A stretch of DNA of 64,000 nt from Paulinella micropora (GCA_019918135.1 WBZZ01005849.1:239501-303500), one strand, 5' to 3'; counted from the first letter of the stretch, positions 9,662-18,499 are shown. Translations and numbers: made by a program. The notes: generated by a model from the sequence alone, not told the origin.

Positions 9662-11868
9662 TCAACGTCAGTGTGGCCGGCGGAATATATCAGCTACCGC
9701 TGGGCGGGGCTCAGGCACGGCGCCGGCGGGGTGTGCAGCAATCCGCAGTGTTCGAGGTGAACTGGGGCGACGGCTCGTTGCCCGAGCAGTGCTACAACAA
9801 TGGCTCGCTCTGCCGCCACGTGTACGCGTCGGCGGGAGAGTACAATGTGAGCCTGGCGGGGCCTGCCTTGGGCTGGAGCATGCTGTATGCGCCTACGACG
9901 GTTTGTCGTGATGCGTACGCGGGCGCCTGGGCAGACGGTTGGGATAACACTTGCCTGCAATACGCGGGGGAGAAAGCCAGGGTCTTTACGTCCTGGAGCT
10001 CCATTCAAAACAATAACAATATGTGCTCGTGGTACTTGGGCTCCTGGGGCCCGCTGGGCCAGAACGCGGCCAGCGTCTGCTGCAGTTGCGGCGGCGGCGA
10101 ACAGCAGCCAGGGGAGGACCCCGACGCAGTGTTGACGGCCATCTATGCCTGGGGCGAGATCGAGCTGCACGCGACGGCGGGGCGGCACCTGCAGAACCTG
10201 GCGGCGCTGGCGCACGTGGCGCCACTGCCTGGCAGCCCCGGACTGACTTCTCTGTACCGCTCCTTCAGCGGGCTGGACGCGCTGGCCGGCCCGCTCGACG
10301 TGTCGGCGCTCGACACGCGGCAGGTACAGGACCTGAGCTACGTGTTCGCCGAGTCGTTCTCGCTGGAGCCGCTCGGGCTGTCGAGCTGGGACGTGTCGTC
10401 GGCGCAAGACATGTCGTTCGCCTTTGCCGCCACCAACGGCAGCTTTGCTGGAATCGAGGGCTGGCGCACCAGCTCGCTCATCAACTTGACGGCTGCTTTT
10501 GCGGACGCGGGGGGCTTCGACGGCGACCTGCGCGGCTGGGACGCGTCACAGCTGCTCGACTACCGCCTGCTGCTGCGTGGCGCCTCGCGCTACAGCCACG
10601 ACCTGTCGGTCTGGCTGCAGTCGGCACCCGCCGACTACACGCAGCTCGGCTGCGTGCAGGCCCTGCAGGGCACGCGGCGGCAACGGATGTCGGGCCTGGC
10701 CTGCGACCAGGACTTCGTCCTCCGTTACAGGTGCTCGGGGATTTCGGTTGGGGTAGTTTACCTGGACCCCAGCGTGCCAGGGCGCAACAGCCTAACCGTG
10801 GGCATGCACGACTTCCAAGCAGACTTTGGCACGGGCGATGGCTTCGTGAATTGCAGCCAGGCACCGGGCGTCGCCAGCTGCACCACGCCCACTCCGTGCT
10901 CTATTACGTCCGACGGGCGCACTCTGCGCATCCGGGGCGTGCTGGAGGGGCTGCTGAGTTTTACCGACGACCGCGTCAGGCTACAGGCTGTGTACTCGTG
11001 GGGCCAGGTCAGCGTCACGACCAGGGGTTCGTCCTGGTACCCCAGCTTGCCAGAGCGGCGCTGGTATAACGGCTTGTTCCACACTGGCCCAGGAGGTGGG
11101 ACTGGTCGGGAGTCTTTGACGTACCTGGCGCCCACGGTAGGCACCAACGCCCTGCAGCACGTCGACGACTTCAGCTACCTGTTCCAGGCCCTGGAGAGCC
11201 TCACGGGCGACCTGAGCTACCTCGGCGCCAACCTGCGGGGCAGCCTCGAGGGCATCCTGTGGGGATCGCGCTCCTTCAATCAACCGCTGTACTGGAACAC
11301 AACGGGCGCGACCTCGCTTCGCAATGCTTTCCGGGGCACGCGCGCTTTCAACTCGGACGTGAGCGCGCTGGACACCTCGGCAGTACAAACCTTGGCCGGG
11401 GTCTTCTATAGCGCCCGCGACTTCAATCAGCCGCTGAACGCCTGGGACACCCACAGCCTGCAGTACGCGACCCTGGCTTTCTCCGGCACGCGCGACTTCA
11501 ACCAGCCGTTGAACGGCTGGGACATGTCGCGCGTCACACATATGACCAGCATCTTTGAGTATGCCAGGACCTTCAATCAACCGCTGAGCGGCTGGAACGT
11601 CTCTGCGCTAGTGCCGGGAGACAATTACTTTGGAAACAACCGCTACCTCTTCGGCGGTGCCTGCTCCTTCAATCAAGACCTCAGCGCCTGGAACGTACCT
11701 GCGTTATTCTTGGAGAATTGCCAGGATTTCGTGCAGTCTGGGTATTTCACGTTTGCGCAGCTGCCCCTGCTCGCCTGCCAGAGCTACGGCCCAGAGAGCT
11801 TCGCCAGCAGCAACAACCCCCGAACACGCGAGGCCTGCCTAAATGATCACTGGGTGGACAGAAATTAA
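9658..11868 (+). CDS. PKD-like plus DUF285 (BspA-like) surface protein
   Basis: About 736 residues with no good ATG at its start, in keeping with being the downstream part of the preceding gene. It opens with a PKD-like beta domain (LVINVSVAGG, then VNWGDGS) equal to the first domain of the adhesins at 27-43 kb. Two DUF285 blocks follow, the second with clear repeats: FNQPLNAWDT, FNQPLNGWDMSRV, FNQPLSGWNVSAL. Between them is a Cys-containing linker. DUF285 proteins are surface or secreted leucine-rich-like repeats in bacteria and protists. A polyadenylation signal follows at 11975. Likely role: cell-surface or virion adhesin. Confidence 0.75.
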   Translation: MINVSVAGGIYQLPLGGAQARRRRGVQQSAVFEVNWGDGSLPEQCYNNGSLCRHVYASAGEYNVSLAGPALGWSMLYAPTTVCRDAYAGAWADGWDNTCLQYAGEKARVFTSWSSIQNNNNMCSWYLGSWGPLGQNAASVCCSCGGGEQQPGEDPDAVLTAIYAWGEIELHATAGRHLQNLAALAHVAPLPGSPGLTSLYRSFSGLDALAGPLDVSALDTRQVQDLSYVFAESFSLEPLGLSSWDVSSAQDMSFAFAATNGSFAGIEGWRTSSLINLTAAFADAGGFDGDLRGWDASQLLDYRLLLRGASRYSHDLSVWLQSAPADYTQLGCVQALQGTRRQRMSGLACDQDFVLRYRCSGISVGVVYLDPSVPGRNSLTVGMHDFQADFGTGDGFVNCSQAPGVASCTTPTPCSITSDGRTLRIRGVLEGLLSFTDDRVRLQAVYSWGQVSVTTRGSSWYPSLPERRWYNGLFHTGPGGGTGRESLTYLAPTVGTNALQHVDDFSYLFQALESLTGDLSYLGANLRGSLEGILWGSRSFNQPLYWNTTGATSLRNAFRGTRAFNSDVSALDTSAVQTLAGVFYSARDFNQPLNAWDTHSLQYATLAFSGTRDFNQPLNGWDMSRVTHMTSIFEYARTFNQPLSGWNVSALVPGDNYFGNNRYLFGGACSFNQDLSAWNVPALFLENCQDFVQSGYFTFAQLPLLACQSYGPESFASSNNPRTREACLNDHWVDRN

Positions 11869-11974
11869 GCCCCTTTCCTGGCGCGCCCTTCCCCCCCCTG
11901 TCCTATCCCGCTCCCCTGTCCTATCCCGCTCCCCTGTTCTTAGACGCCCCCTTCTCCCCCTAGAGAAATGTTTT

Positions 11975-11980
11975 AATAAA
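11975..11980 (+). terminator. polyadenylation signal AATAAA
   Basis: AATAAA about 107 nt after the DUF285 stop codon, in the spacer facing the convergent gene at 12103. Similar TTTATTAAA or AATAAA signals lie at most gene ends in the window, which marks eukaryote-type transcription. Confidence 0.6.
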
Positions 11981-12102
11981 AGCTCTATCCCGTCATAGTA
12001 TAAACATAAACGGATAGAGAGAAGAACTTCGGGCTAGCTATGCTGCAAGCACAGGCCGAGAAAGCACTAGCCGAAAAAAATCTCAGCGACAGCCCAAACG
12101 CT

Positions 12103-13086
12103 TTAACGCCTGGCTGGCTTATGAACTTCACTACCAGCCGCTTCGGACGAGAGGTGTGTTAAGTACAGAGTCATAGCAGCAGCAAACGTTTCGTCGTCTT
12201 TTTGAAAAGTGTCCAGGTTGTACACACCTGTTCGAATTCTTTTCTTGGCCCTTAGAACTATCCCCCAACACCTAACTTGGTCCTCGTCGCCTAGGACCGA
12301 ATCGTTTCTTGCATTTTGGATAAACTTAAACAAGTTCTGGTGATCTAGGTTGTTCGAGTTTTTCGCGCCCTCGGCAGCGACTAAGCCAGGCCGCCCACCC
12401 GCGGGCGCATACAACCAATACAGCACTTGGGCAGCGCGGAACGCTTCTGTCTCCCCAGGGAGGCGTTCGTGTAGTGTCGCCGCGGGTTTGTGTTGGCAAG
12501 ACAGGCGACGACGTTTGCATTTCTGACAGACTGTTTCTCTTTGTGCCCTGGCAAGCGTATCCCAGTAGGCCTCAGTCCCGGGTGCCGCCGGGGTAGGCTT
12601 GAATTGCTCTTGTCGCTGGATAAAGTCACACAAAGCTTGTACATACTGGACCCAAAGGTCAGGTGCCGTCGCGGCTGCGGCGGCCGTATGCGGCTCTCGG
12701 GGGGGCGGCAACGTGCCCCGCCCTGACCGGGCTGGGGTCGACTGCGGGAGTCCGGCGCCGGTAGCCAACCTCTTATGCTCCGTGCGTGTGTAGCTACGAC
12801 CCCCCTCAAAGTTTTGATAGGTCGCCTGCAGGACGGCTGCGCAGAGTACCAGGTCTTCGTCCTGCGCAAACGCTTGTGCTGTACCCCTGCTGGAACTAAA
12901 AAATACATTGAGTTTATCCCAACGTTCAGTGTCATCCTGGCCATGCACGTGCATAGTCCTGTCTGAGGCAGTAAATTCCCTGGCCCAGGCGTATAGTTGG
13001 CGATGGGTACACAAGGCTCGTTGGCTACGCTGCGACAGCGTGGGCAGCCGCTTGCTCTTTTTTTCAAGGCCCGCCTGTGTTGCCAA
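12103..13086 (-). CDS. zinc-knuckle protein of unknown function (copy A)
   Basis: Up to 327 residues; no ATG at the extreme start, and the first internal Met is MHVHGQ near residue 43, so the start is uncertain. The centre has CQKCKRRRLSCQHK, a CxxC-x-C-x-H zinc-knuckle-like motif. An acidic/aromatic pattern (QDEDLVLCAAVLQA early, GDEDQVRCWGIVLRAKK late) suggests two copies of one alpha-helical fold. The C-terminal half is well conserved in the paralog at 63366 to the right edge, which proves it is coding. No known family recognised. It is convergent with the DUF285 gene and divergent from the F-box gene. Confidence 0.65.
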   Translation of the reverse strand: MATQAGLEKKSKRLPTLSQRSQRALCTHRQLYAWAREFTASDRTMHVHGQDDTERWDKLNVFFSSSRGTAQAFAQDEDLVLCAAVLQATYQNFEGGRSYTRTEHKRLATGAGLPQSTPARSGRGTLPPPREPHTAAAAATAPDLWVQYVQALCDFIQRQEQFKPTPAAPGTEAYWDTLARAQRETVCQKCKRRRLSCQHKPAATLHERLPGETEAFRAAQVLYWLYAPAGGRPGLVAAEGAKNSNNLDHQNLFKFIQNARNDSVLGDEDQVRCWGIVLRAKKRIRTGVYNLDTFQKDDETFAAAMTLYLTHLSSEAAGSEVHKPARR

Positions 13087-13162
13087 ACCATGCAGAGCTA
13101 CCTACAAATGAATCCCCCGAAAGAACCAGGGCCGGTAGTCGAGTCTCAAACTGCACGCCGCC

Positions 13163-13552
13163 GTGCCTCCTGGCCCGGCTTTGAAAGTGCTACAAGAAAT
13201 TCTAGACAACACTTGTGACCGCGGGTCGTCACGGGAGTGGTTTGAATACCTCTCTGGCTACTTCGTGATAAATATACCAAGCTGGCAGGTGTCCTCCTTC
13301 CCGTTGCCCGCGGGGGTTTTGGAGCACACTAGCTTGTTCCTAGACGGCCGAGACGTGCTCGCGCTCGGCAGAACCTCGACGAGTCTGGCCTACCTCAGTG
13401 CCGATGCCTGGACAAGGGCCGCCAAGCATAAAAGTACTCGAAGCGAGGCTGTACGCTTCCGACCAAGAAAGGACGAACAACAATTTAGAGTGGCGGGTCA
13501 GAGAACGCATCAAGATTTGGGCAGGTGCTGTACTGCTAATTCCTTTTATTAA
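13163..13552 (+). CDS. F-box protein (short)
   Basis: About 129 residues. FPLPAGVLEHTSLFLDG followed by RDVLALGRTSTSLAYLS fits the F-box pattern (LP..VL..I..FL..RDLL....TC..L..L), about residues 46-90. F-box proteins recruit substrates to SCF ubiquitin ligases through Skp1, and viruses often carry them to redirect host protein turnover. No ATG is in frame, so the start is unclear; ATGs lie just upstream at 13090 and 13108 in another phase. No substrate-binding repeat follows. The end coincides with a TTTTATTAAA signal. Confidence 0.55.
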   Translation: MPPGPALKVLQEILDNTCDRGSSREWFEYLSGYFVINIPSWQVSSFPLPAGVLEHTSLFLDGRDVLALGRTSTSLAYLSADAWTRAAKHKSTRSEAVRFRPRKDEQQFRVAGQRTHQDLGRCCTANSFY

Positions 13553-13609
13553 ACAGAAGAAACAAAGTATAAATTAGATCCCCCAACGAACGCCCTGCCT
13601 TTAAAAAAA

Positions 13610-14719
13610 ATGTTAGGCTGCCCCGTGGCGGTGCAGCTCGGGCTCGCCTCAGCCGCCGCGTTCATGTGCGGCATGGCGTGGCTGCTTTGTCTGCAACTGG
13701 GAGTCGACAGCGGACGTCGGCGGCAGACCGCGGTGTTCACGACATTGCGCATCTGGTTCTGGACCGTAGCGCACGCGGTCGTTTGGTTGCTTCTCAGCGA
13801 CGGGCAATCCTCGCCGCGGCAAATCGAAGACCGATCCCTGCTATTGCCGCTGGCCTGGCACGTGTGGCTAGAGTGCCTAGAGCGCTACCCGTACGGATTA
13901 GGCCCTTGGAGCGCATGCAATCCGTGCCATGAAGTCAGGTTTCTGCGCCTAGCGCTGTGCATAGCCTCGGACGCGCTCGCTGCCGCCACAGGAAACTACT
14001 GGCCGCCCAGGGTCTTTTTGCTGATAGCACAGCTGTACGGCGCCTGGTTGCTCTATAGCGCCAACTCACAGTTATGCATACTGCGCCGGTCGGTCGGGGC
14101 TGGCGGGGGCGACCCCGGGCGGCGCGCGCGGGCCGCGCGGGGTTTGCGCTGCTCGCAGTGCGCTCCTGCATGCTGTGCGGTTCTGCACGCCTTTTACTTT
14201 GTGCTCTGGCTCTGGCTGGCTCTGGCAGACGGCGGGTCGCGGCCTTTTGTAGGGTGGGCATTAGGTTTTGTGTCCGTCCTGCTACCGATGCCGTGGGTCT
14301 ACCTCGTGGCCTTACAGCTGCTGCAGAACCTGCAGCGTTCGCATGCCGAGCCAATGCGTTACATCAGGCCAACGCAGGCTGTGCGCGTCCAGAGCGCGCC
14401 GCAGCAAGGCGCCTTTCGCCTGGACGTAGCGCGAGTCATTCCCAACAACAACAGCTTCGGCACGGCAGCGGGGCCGCGCGGCGGTCGTTCGAGACTGCAC
14501 GCGGTCCTTGACGTTTACACCAAAACGCCCGTCTCTGAGCATCGCCCACTCATAAGGCTGCCATGGGCAGCGTCCCCGACGCCGCCGCGCATCAAGCTAT
14601 CGACCCGCAGGCTATCGATCCGTAGACTTGCCGCACAGGACGAAGGCTCGGAGCGGGGCGGCTTGCCTGAGCTGTCATTTGCGGAGAAAGACATCGAAAC
14701 GCCGAGCTACTGCGAATAA
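13610..14719 (+). CDS. multi-pass (about seven-segment) membrane protein
   Basis: 369 residues from a clear ATG. Hydrophobic segments near residues 6-30, 41-63, 75-92, 107-126, 130-150, 188-207 and 211-237 give six or seven membrane passes, followed by a ~130-residue basic, Ser/Pro-rich tail that is probably cytoplasmic. A Cys-rich loop (CSQCAPACC) precedes segment six. There is no Lys in the last segment, so it is not a rhodopsin. Topology would fit a seven-helix receptor-like protein, but no GPCR signature (DRY, NPxxY) is seen. Codon use is GC-rich like its neighbours. Function unknown. Confidence 0.65.
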   Translation: MLGCPVAVQLGLASAAAFMCGMAWLLCLQLGVDSGRRRQTAVFTTLRIWFWTVAHAVVWLLLSDGQSSPRQIEDRSLLLPLAWHVWLECLERYPYGLGPWSACNPCHEVRFLRLALCIASDALAAATGNYWPPRVFLLIAQLYGAWLLYSANSQLCILRRSVGAGGGDPGRRARAARGLRCSQCAPACCAVLHAFYFVLWLWLALADGGSRPFVGWALGFVSVLLPMPWVYLVALQLLQNLQRSHAEPMRYIRPTQAVRVQSAPQQGAFRLDVARVIPNNNSFGTAAGPRGGRSRLHAVLDVYTKTPVSEHRPLIRLPWAASPTPPRIKLSTRRLSIRRLAAQDEGSERGGLPELSFAEKDIETPSYCE

Positions 14720-14938
14720 GTAGAGCTCCGCGCCTGTACAACAATTAGTCATTGCCCCGCCTCCTTTTCCGCGGGCATCGGCGCAGGAGGGGAGAGAAGG
14801 GGGAGAAGGGAGAGAGAGCGAGAAAGAGAGGAGAGAGGGGAGAGGCGATAGCTAAGGCCCTCCCCCCCCCCCCCTCCTTTTATAAAATTTCCCCCTCCTT
14901 CTCCACCCCCCAAACAAAAGCCCAGTTGTAGTCACTGC
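14720..14938. promoter_or_regulatory. spacer with GA-rich and C-rich tracts and TATA-like box
   Basis: Between the membrane protein and the next F-box gene lie a GGAGAGAG-type purine tract, a C-run and CTTTTATAAAATTTCC near 14878, about 60 nt upstream of the ATG at 14939. That is a good TATA-box position. No gene seen. Confidence 0.4.
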
Positions 14939-15643
14939 ATGTCGGCACGGTGCAGAAAAAAGCGGCGGCGGCACGGCCCCGTGGTGCTGCTGCCGGTGGT
15001 TGTTTGGCAGCTGATAGCCGACTACTTGTACAGACGAGAGGATGTAGCAGCGCTGCGTGAGCTCTGTGGCGCGGAGCCGGGGCTTGTTAGGAGCTGGACA
15101 CTTTCGCGGCTGTACTAGCTCTTGGCAGACACTGGCGCGCAGCGCACCCCGCCCGGGATCGCGGAGATCATTATAGACAGATCATCGAGGCAGTTGAACG
15201 ACATCTGGCCGCTGAAAAGCCTGCAAAAGCAACTAGAGCTACAACTTTGCTCGTTGGTAGTCGGCGACGGAGATGTCGATAACTTTGGTTTCTCAATAAA
15301 CCTGTGCATGCAAGCCCGCGGCCCGCTCGACCCCCCTACCTGCCTGCTGGTGGATCTGAGCATAGAAACCGGCCACGAGGCACTGCTGCGCCAGGCGTGC
15401 GAATTCGTGTCCCGGACGACGTTCCCCCGCCTAGAGACTCTGCGCCTTGCGTACACCAGACAGACCTCGTCTGACCTCGTGGTGAGCTTACCGACGCTAG
15501 GCCTTCAGAAGTCTCGCCTGCCCAAGCTGCAGCTGTTGTTCTTGGGGCCGCTGCCGACCCCCGTCACGGGGACGATTCCTGCAGCAACAAAACTGCTCTT
15601 CACTGGCGCGGTAAGCTACGGGTCCTGCCTGGACAAGCGGTGA
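14939..15643 (+). pseudogene. F-box / leucine-rich-repeat-like protein gene (looks interrupted)
   Basis: The first part encodes a short basic F-box-like protein: LLPVVVWQLIADYLY then REDVAALRELCG matches the F-box spacing. The following ~170 residues contain leucine-rich-like strands (FPRLETLRLAY, LPKLQLLFLG), the usual partner of an F-box. The two parts are immediately adjacent and the gene looks interrupted about once; read-through or a short free F-box product is also possible. Likely ancestral role: adaptor of an SCF ubiquitin ligase. It converges on the gene at 15666 with ~20 bp between them. Confidence 0.5.
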
Positions 15644-15665
15644 GATGTCAGAGCCTGGACTTTTA

Positions 15666-17150
15666 TTAAAAATACACTGTTTTCTTTTTTAGCAAATTTC
15701 TTCTTCTTTTTTCCGGACCACTGCAATGGACTGGACCGGGCTGGACGGGTTCGGCGTGCAACCCCCCCGCGAGATAGTAGGAGCCAACGATAGCCGAGAG
15801 CGAGGCGGGCCAGTCTGAGCGTACCAGGCGGATGTGAGGGTCAATGTAGGTGTAGAAAAACCGGTGGAATGGCTGCTGTAGGACGCACAACACGTCCTTA
15901 GTAGCTGTCTCTTTCCCAGTAGGCAAGGGCTCCGCCAAGTCAAAGATCTGGGTGAAGGAGTCGGGCCACGCGGCGGTGGCAGGGGCTTCGGAAGGCACCC
16001 CGCGGTAGTTGGCGCTTACTACAAAGGAACGCAAAACATACGAGAGTCCCGTTTGTCGCAGCACGGACTCTAGCGCTGGGAGCAGCAAACCCGTCGGACT
16101 GGTCAGGCAGGCTTTTTCTAGTTTGGCCCTGTCCTCTTCGGACGTGCGCTCGACTGGGCCCTCGGCTGCCTGCGTCGTCGTCGTCGTCGCCGCGCCCCCG
16201 CCGTGCTCTACCGCGAAGACCCGCAGCCGTAGAGTCAGCTCCTGCCACCGTCTCTGCTCCACCACTGAATCAACCTGCGCTAATAAAAACCGGTTTCCGT
16301 ACCATAACCACAGCGGATCCCCCTGGCCGACTCCCAGCGCAAACATGGCCAGGGAGCAGTCGGAGCCCAGTTCGCCGTGCCGGCGCCTGACCTCCTGGCG
16401 GGCCAGGTCGTCGAGGAGTGGCTCAAGCGAGTTTTGGACTGCTGTCTGGCTTTCCCTCAAGACCGACAAGAGAGAACCAAAGTCGTGCCCCCCTTCTGGC
16501 GACCAGGCTTGCACGAAGTTGCACGGTGCATACCCTCGGGGCTTCATGGCCTGCCCCAGGGCATTCCGCTTGAAGGCGCACCTACACCGCCAGGTAGAGT
16601 TGCACTTTTTGGGGCCCGTGCAAGTGTACGAGATCCTGGCGATCTCGAGCCCAGCTGAGAACATAAAGAACGCAACCATTTGGATCGCGGGTGTAGGCAG
16701 GGAGACTCCCCACTTCCGACCCGCGTACCTCGAGCCCGCAGAGAGCATGGCCTCTCGCCCTACGTTGTAGGCCTCCAGTGACTTGATGGCAGCAGTCATT
16801 GCCGCTTTATTCAAGGAGGCTAGCTTGTTGGAAATCAAGGGCACAGATGTGCGGCTTCCCGTCCCTGCCCTGGGCCAACGACTCCTGGAACAAACCCTGC
16901 GTTTTTTTTTTGGGCGGCTACTGCACGCCGCCGACGACGACGCTTTTCTTTGCTGCGCCTTGATTCCGGCCAGGATTTCGTTCCTAATGCGCTCACGCCA
17001 GTAGCCGGAGCCGGACAAAAATAAACCCTTTGGCTGCTCGTCCAAGTCCGAGTCCGAGCCCCAGTCCTCCTCCTCAGGGTTACTGTCGCTGGTATCATTC
17101 TCTGCTAGCATGTCCCAGAGCTCGGCCGGCATGTACACATTATTGGACAT
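15666..17150 (-). CDS. unknown protein with nuclear-localisation-like motif
   Basis: 494 residues from the ATG of MSNNVYMPAELW. An acidic N-terminus (DTSDSNPEEEDWGSDSD) is followed near 80-95 by RPKKKRRVCSRSR, a strong nuclear-localisation-like run. The middle has a Cys cluster (YTCTGPKKCNSTWRCRC) and a hydrophobic stretch (IQMVAFFMFSAGLEIARISY). A Thr/Ala-rich linker lies near 320. The C-terminal third is rich in aromatic residues (HRFFYTYIDPHIRL). I recognise no family. The gene is full length, not repeated in the window, with a TTTTATTAAAAATA signal at its end. A nuclear viral regulatory protein is a guess only. Confidence 0.6.
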   Translation of the reverse strand: MSNNVYMPAELWDMLAENDTSDSNPEEEDWGSDSDLDEQPKGLFLSGSGYWRERIRNEILAGIKAQQRKASSSAACSSRPKKKRRVCSRSRWPRAGTGSRTSVPLISNKLASLNKAAMTAAIKSLEAYNVGREAMLSAGSRYAGRKWGVSLPTPAIQMVAFFMFSAGLEIARISYTCTGPKKCNSTWRCRCAFKRNALGQAMKPRGYAPCNFVQAWSPEGGHDFGSLLSVLRESQTAVQNSLEPLLDDLARQEVRRRHGELGSDCSLAMFALGVGQGDPLWLWYGNRFLLAQVDSVVEQRRWQELTLRLRVFAVEHGGGAATTTTTQAAEGPVERTSEEDRAKLEKACLTSPTGLLLPALESVLRQTGLSYVLRSFVVSANYRGVPSEAPATAAWPDSFTQIFDLAEPLPTGKETATKDVLCVLQQPFHRFFYTYIDPHIRLVRSDWPASLSAIVGSYYLAGGLHAEPVQPGPVHCSGPEKRRRNLLKKKTVYF

Positions 17151-17161
17151 TTCTTTTTCTG

Positions 17162-18181
17162 TTAGAACAAGCCCCTATAATCTAGTAACAATGCACTTGC
17201 AGAAAAACAGACACACCTATCACTCAAGTCTTCTTTGGATGGGGGGGGGGGAGCGCCCCCCCCCTCTCTCTCTCTCTCTCTGTCCTGCTCCCCCCCCCCC
17301 CTTTCCTTCTTTTGCCCCACCAGAAACATACCAGCCGGTGACATTGTAAGTTTTCGCCAGTTGTCCCTGGCTTGGTCGTACGCGAGCTGACCTACGCCCC
17401 TCCAATACGCTTGCTGTCGGCTCCATTCCCTGCAGATAGACCTTGCCCAACAGGGCTCGGTGCCCGAGGCCTGCAACAGCCCCCGTCCTTGCAGTACGGG
17501 CTTGCACACCCGCCCCAACCCCCCGCCGCGCCGTCCTGAACTGCTCGTCCGCACGTGTTGGTGCCAGACCGAAAGATTGGGCGCCCAGGTGCCGCTAGAG
17601 ATTCTGTTCATAATATAGCTCTTGTGAGTAAAGACGCATGCCCAGCCCTGCGGCGAGCCATGGTCCTCCCTCCCCCCCGGTCCGCGTGGCGGACTGAGCG
17701 GGCTGGAGAGTAGCCGGCGGCAGCTGTGTAGCAAGAACAAGTACTCGTCCGCTGTATTGCTGTAGCAACCGGCTAGCTGTGCGAGCGTGGTCTCTACCGT
17801 ACGCAGCGCGTCTTCTCTAGTCGGCAACGCCGCCGCCATCGCCGGCGCAAACTCGTTCAGCATGTGGATGCGCAGGCCGTGCTCGTCTGCGTAGCGTCCT
17901 GTGACCAGTAGCGCTGTGAGCATGGTACGCGGCAGCGGCGAGCAGACTAGCACGCCCGGACAACCGCTCCTCCGCGCCCGCGAATACAGGATCTCGCGCG
18001 CCCGCCGCACCTCACGACTCCTCGACACGTCGATCCATGGCACCGCCGAGCTAAACACCTCGTCCGCCAGCGCCTCCTCGTCTCGCAGCCGCTCGATGTT
18101 CTTGGTCACCAACAGGTGCCGCACGTACAAGACCACCAACCCAGCTCGCCTGCGCGGGCTGGAGGCTTGCTTTGTAATCAT
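17162..18181 (-). CDS. histidine-phosphatase (phosphoglycerate-mutase-like) family protein
   Basis: 339 residues starting MITKQASSPRRR. LYVRHLLVTKN near residue 18 corresponds to the RHG motif of the histidine phosphatase superfamily, with Leu in place of Gly. VLVCSPLPRTMLTALL near 76-91 matches SPLxRTxxTA, and a Glu near 108 plus VFTHKSYI near 181 match the later catalytic His region. Members remove phosphate from proteins, metabolites or inositol phosphates, or act as scaffolds when the RHG motif is changed. The last ~60 residues read through a poly-G/C hairpin and a CT microsatellite, so the true end may lie earlier. It is divergent from the glycoprotein gene at 18500. Confidence 0.6.
   Translation of the reverse strand: MITKQASSPRRRAGLVVLYVRHLLVTKNIERLRDEEALADEVFSSAVPWIDVSRSREVRRAREILYSRARRSGCPGVLVCSPLPRTMLTALLVTGRYADEHGLRIHMLNEFAPAMAAALPTREDALRTVETTLAQLAGCYSNTADEYLFLLHSCRRLLSSPLSPPRGPGGREDHGSPQGWACVFTHKSYIMNRISSGTWAPNLSVWHQHVRTSSSGRRGGGLGRVCKPVLQGRGLLQASGTEPCWARSICREWSRQQAYWRGVGQLAYDQARDNWRKLTMSPAGMFLVGQKKERGGGEQDREREREGGGAPPPPSKEDLSDRCVCFSASALLLDYRGLF
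17238..17262. repeat. G-run/C-run hairpin with CT microsatellite
   Basis: A run of G, a short AGCG centre and a run of C, followed by a (CT)n tract. Same architecture as the elements near 7322, 44290 and 46590. Confidence 0.7.
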
Positions 18182-18499
18182 GGCTTTGGATTATTTGCTG
18201 TTTATTATTAAAGAACAAATTATCTCTGTCTCCTCTTCTGCACACCCCTTCTCGCCCCTCCCGTCCAGCCCGCTACGTCGCTTCCATCCTTGCGGATATA
18301 TTATACGGATTCTCCGCAAGACAATCGATATTTACTCGGGTTTTTTCTGGGGGGGAGGGAAAGAGAGGAGGACGGGGGGCAGGGAAAAGAGTGGAAGGCC
18401 TCCCCCCTTTCATTACACTTCTTCCCATCCCCCCCACACACACTCTCACTTCTTTCATTTCCCTAGCGACTAGTAAGTTCTCTATCTAAAACTAACCAA
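18182..18499. promoter_or_regulatory. divergent promoter region with GCGACTAGTAAGTT element
   Basis: 318 bp between two diverging genes. It contains GCGACTAGTAAGTT at 18466-18479, 20 nt upstream of the glycoprotein ATG. The same 14-mer, with one change, is present three times directly upstream of the paralogous glycoprotein gene at 59615, so it is a probable promoter or initiator element. On the other side, AATTTGTTCTTTAATAATAAAC-type AT-rich DNA precedes the phosphatase-like gene. Confidence 0.6.

Noticed and set aside
10023-11069. 348-codon plus-strand reading inside the DUF285 gene
   Set aside because: Out of phase with the DUF285 repeats, Arg/Ala-rich composition typical of shifted GC-rich coding DNA.
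13610-14719. Rhodopsin or heliorhodopsin
   Set aside because: No Lys for retinal in the last membrane segment and no family motifs.
16009-16770. 253-codon plus-strand reading opposite the unknown nuclear protein
   Set aside because: Antisense of a better-supported gene with ATG, localisation motif and 3' signal.
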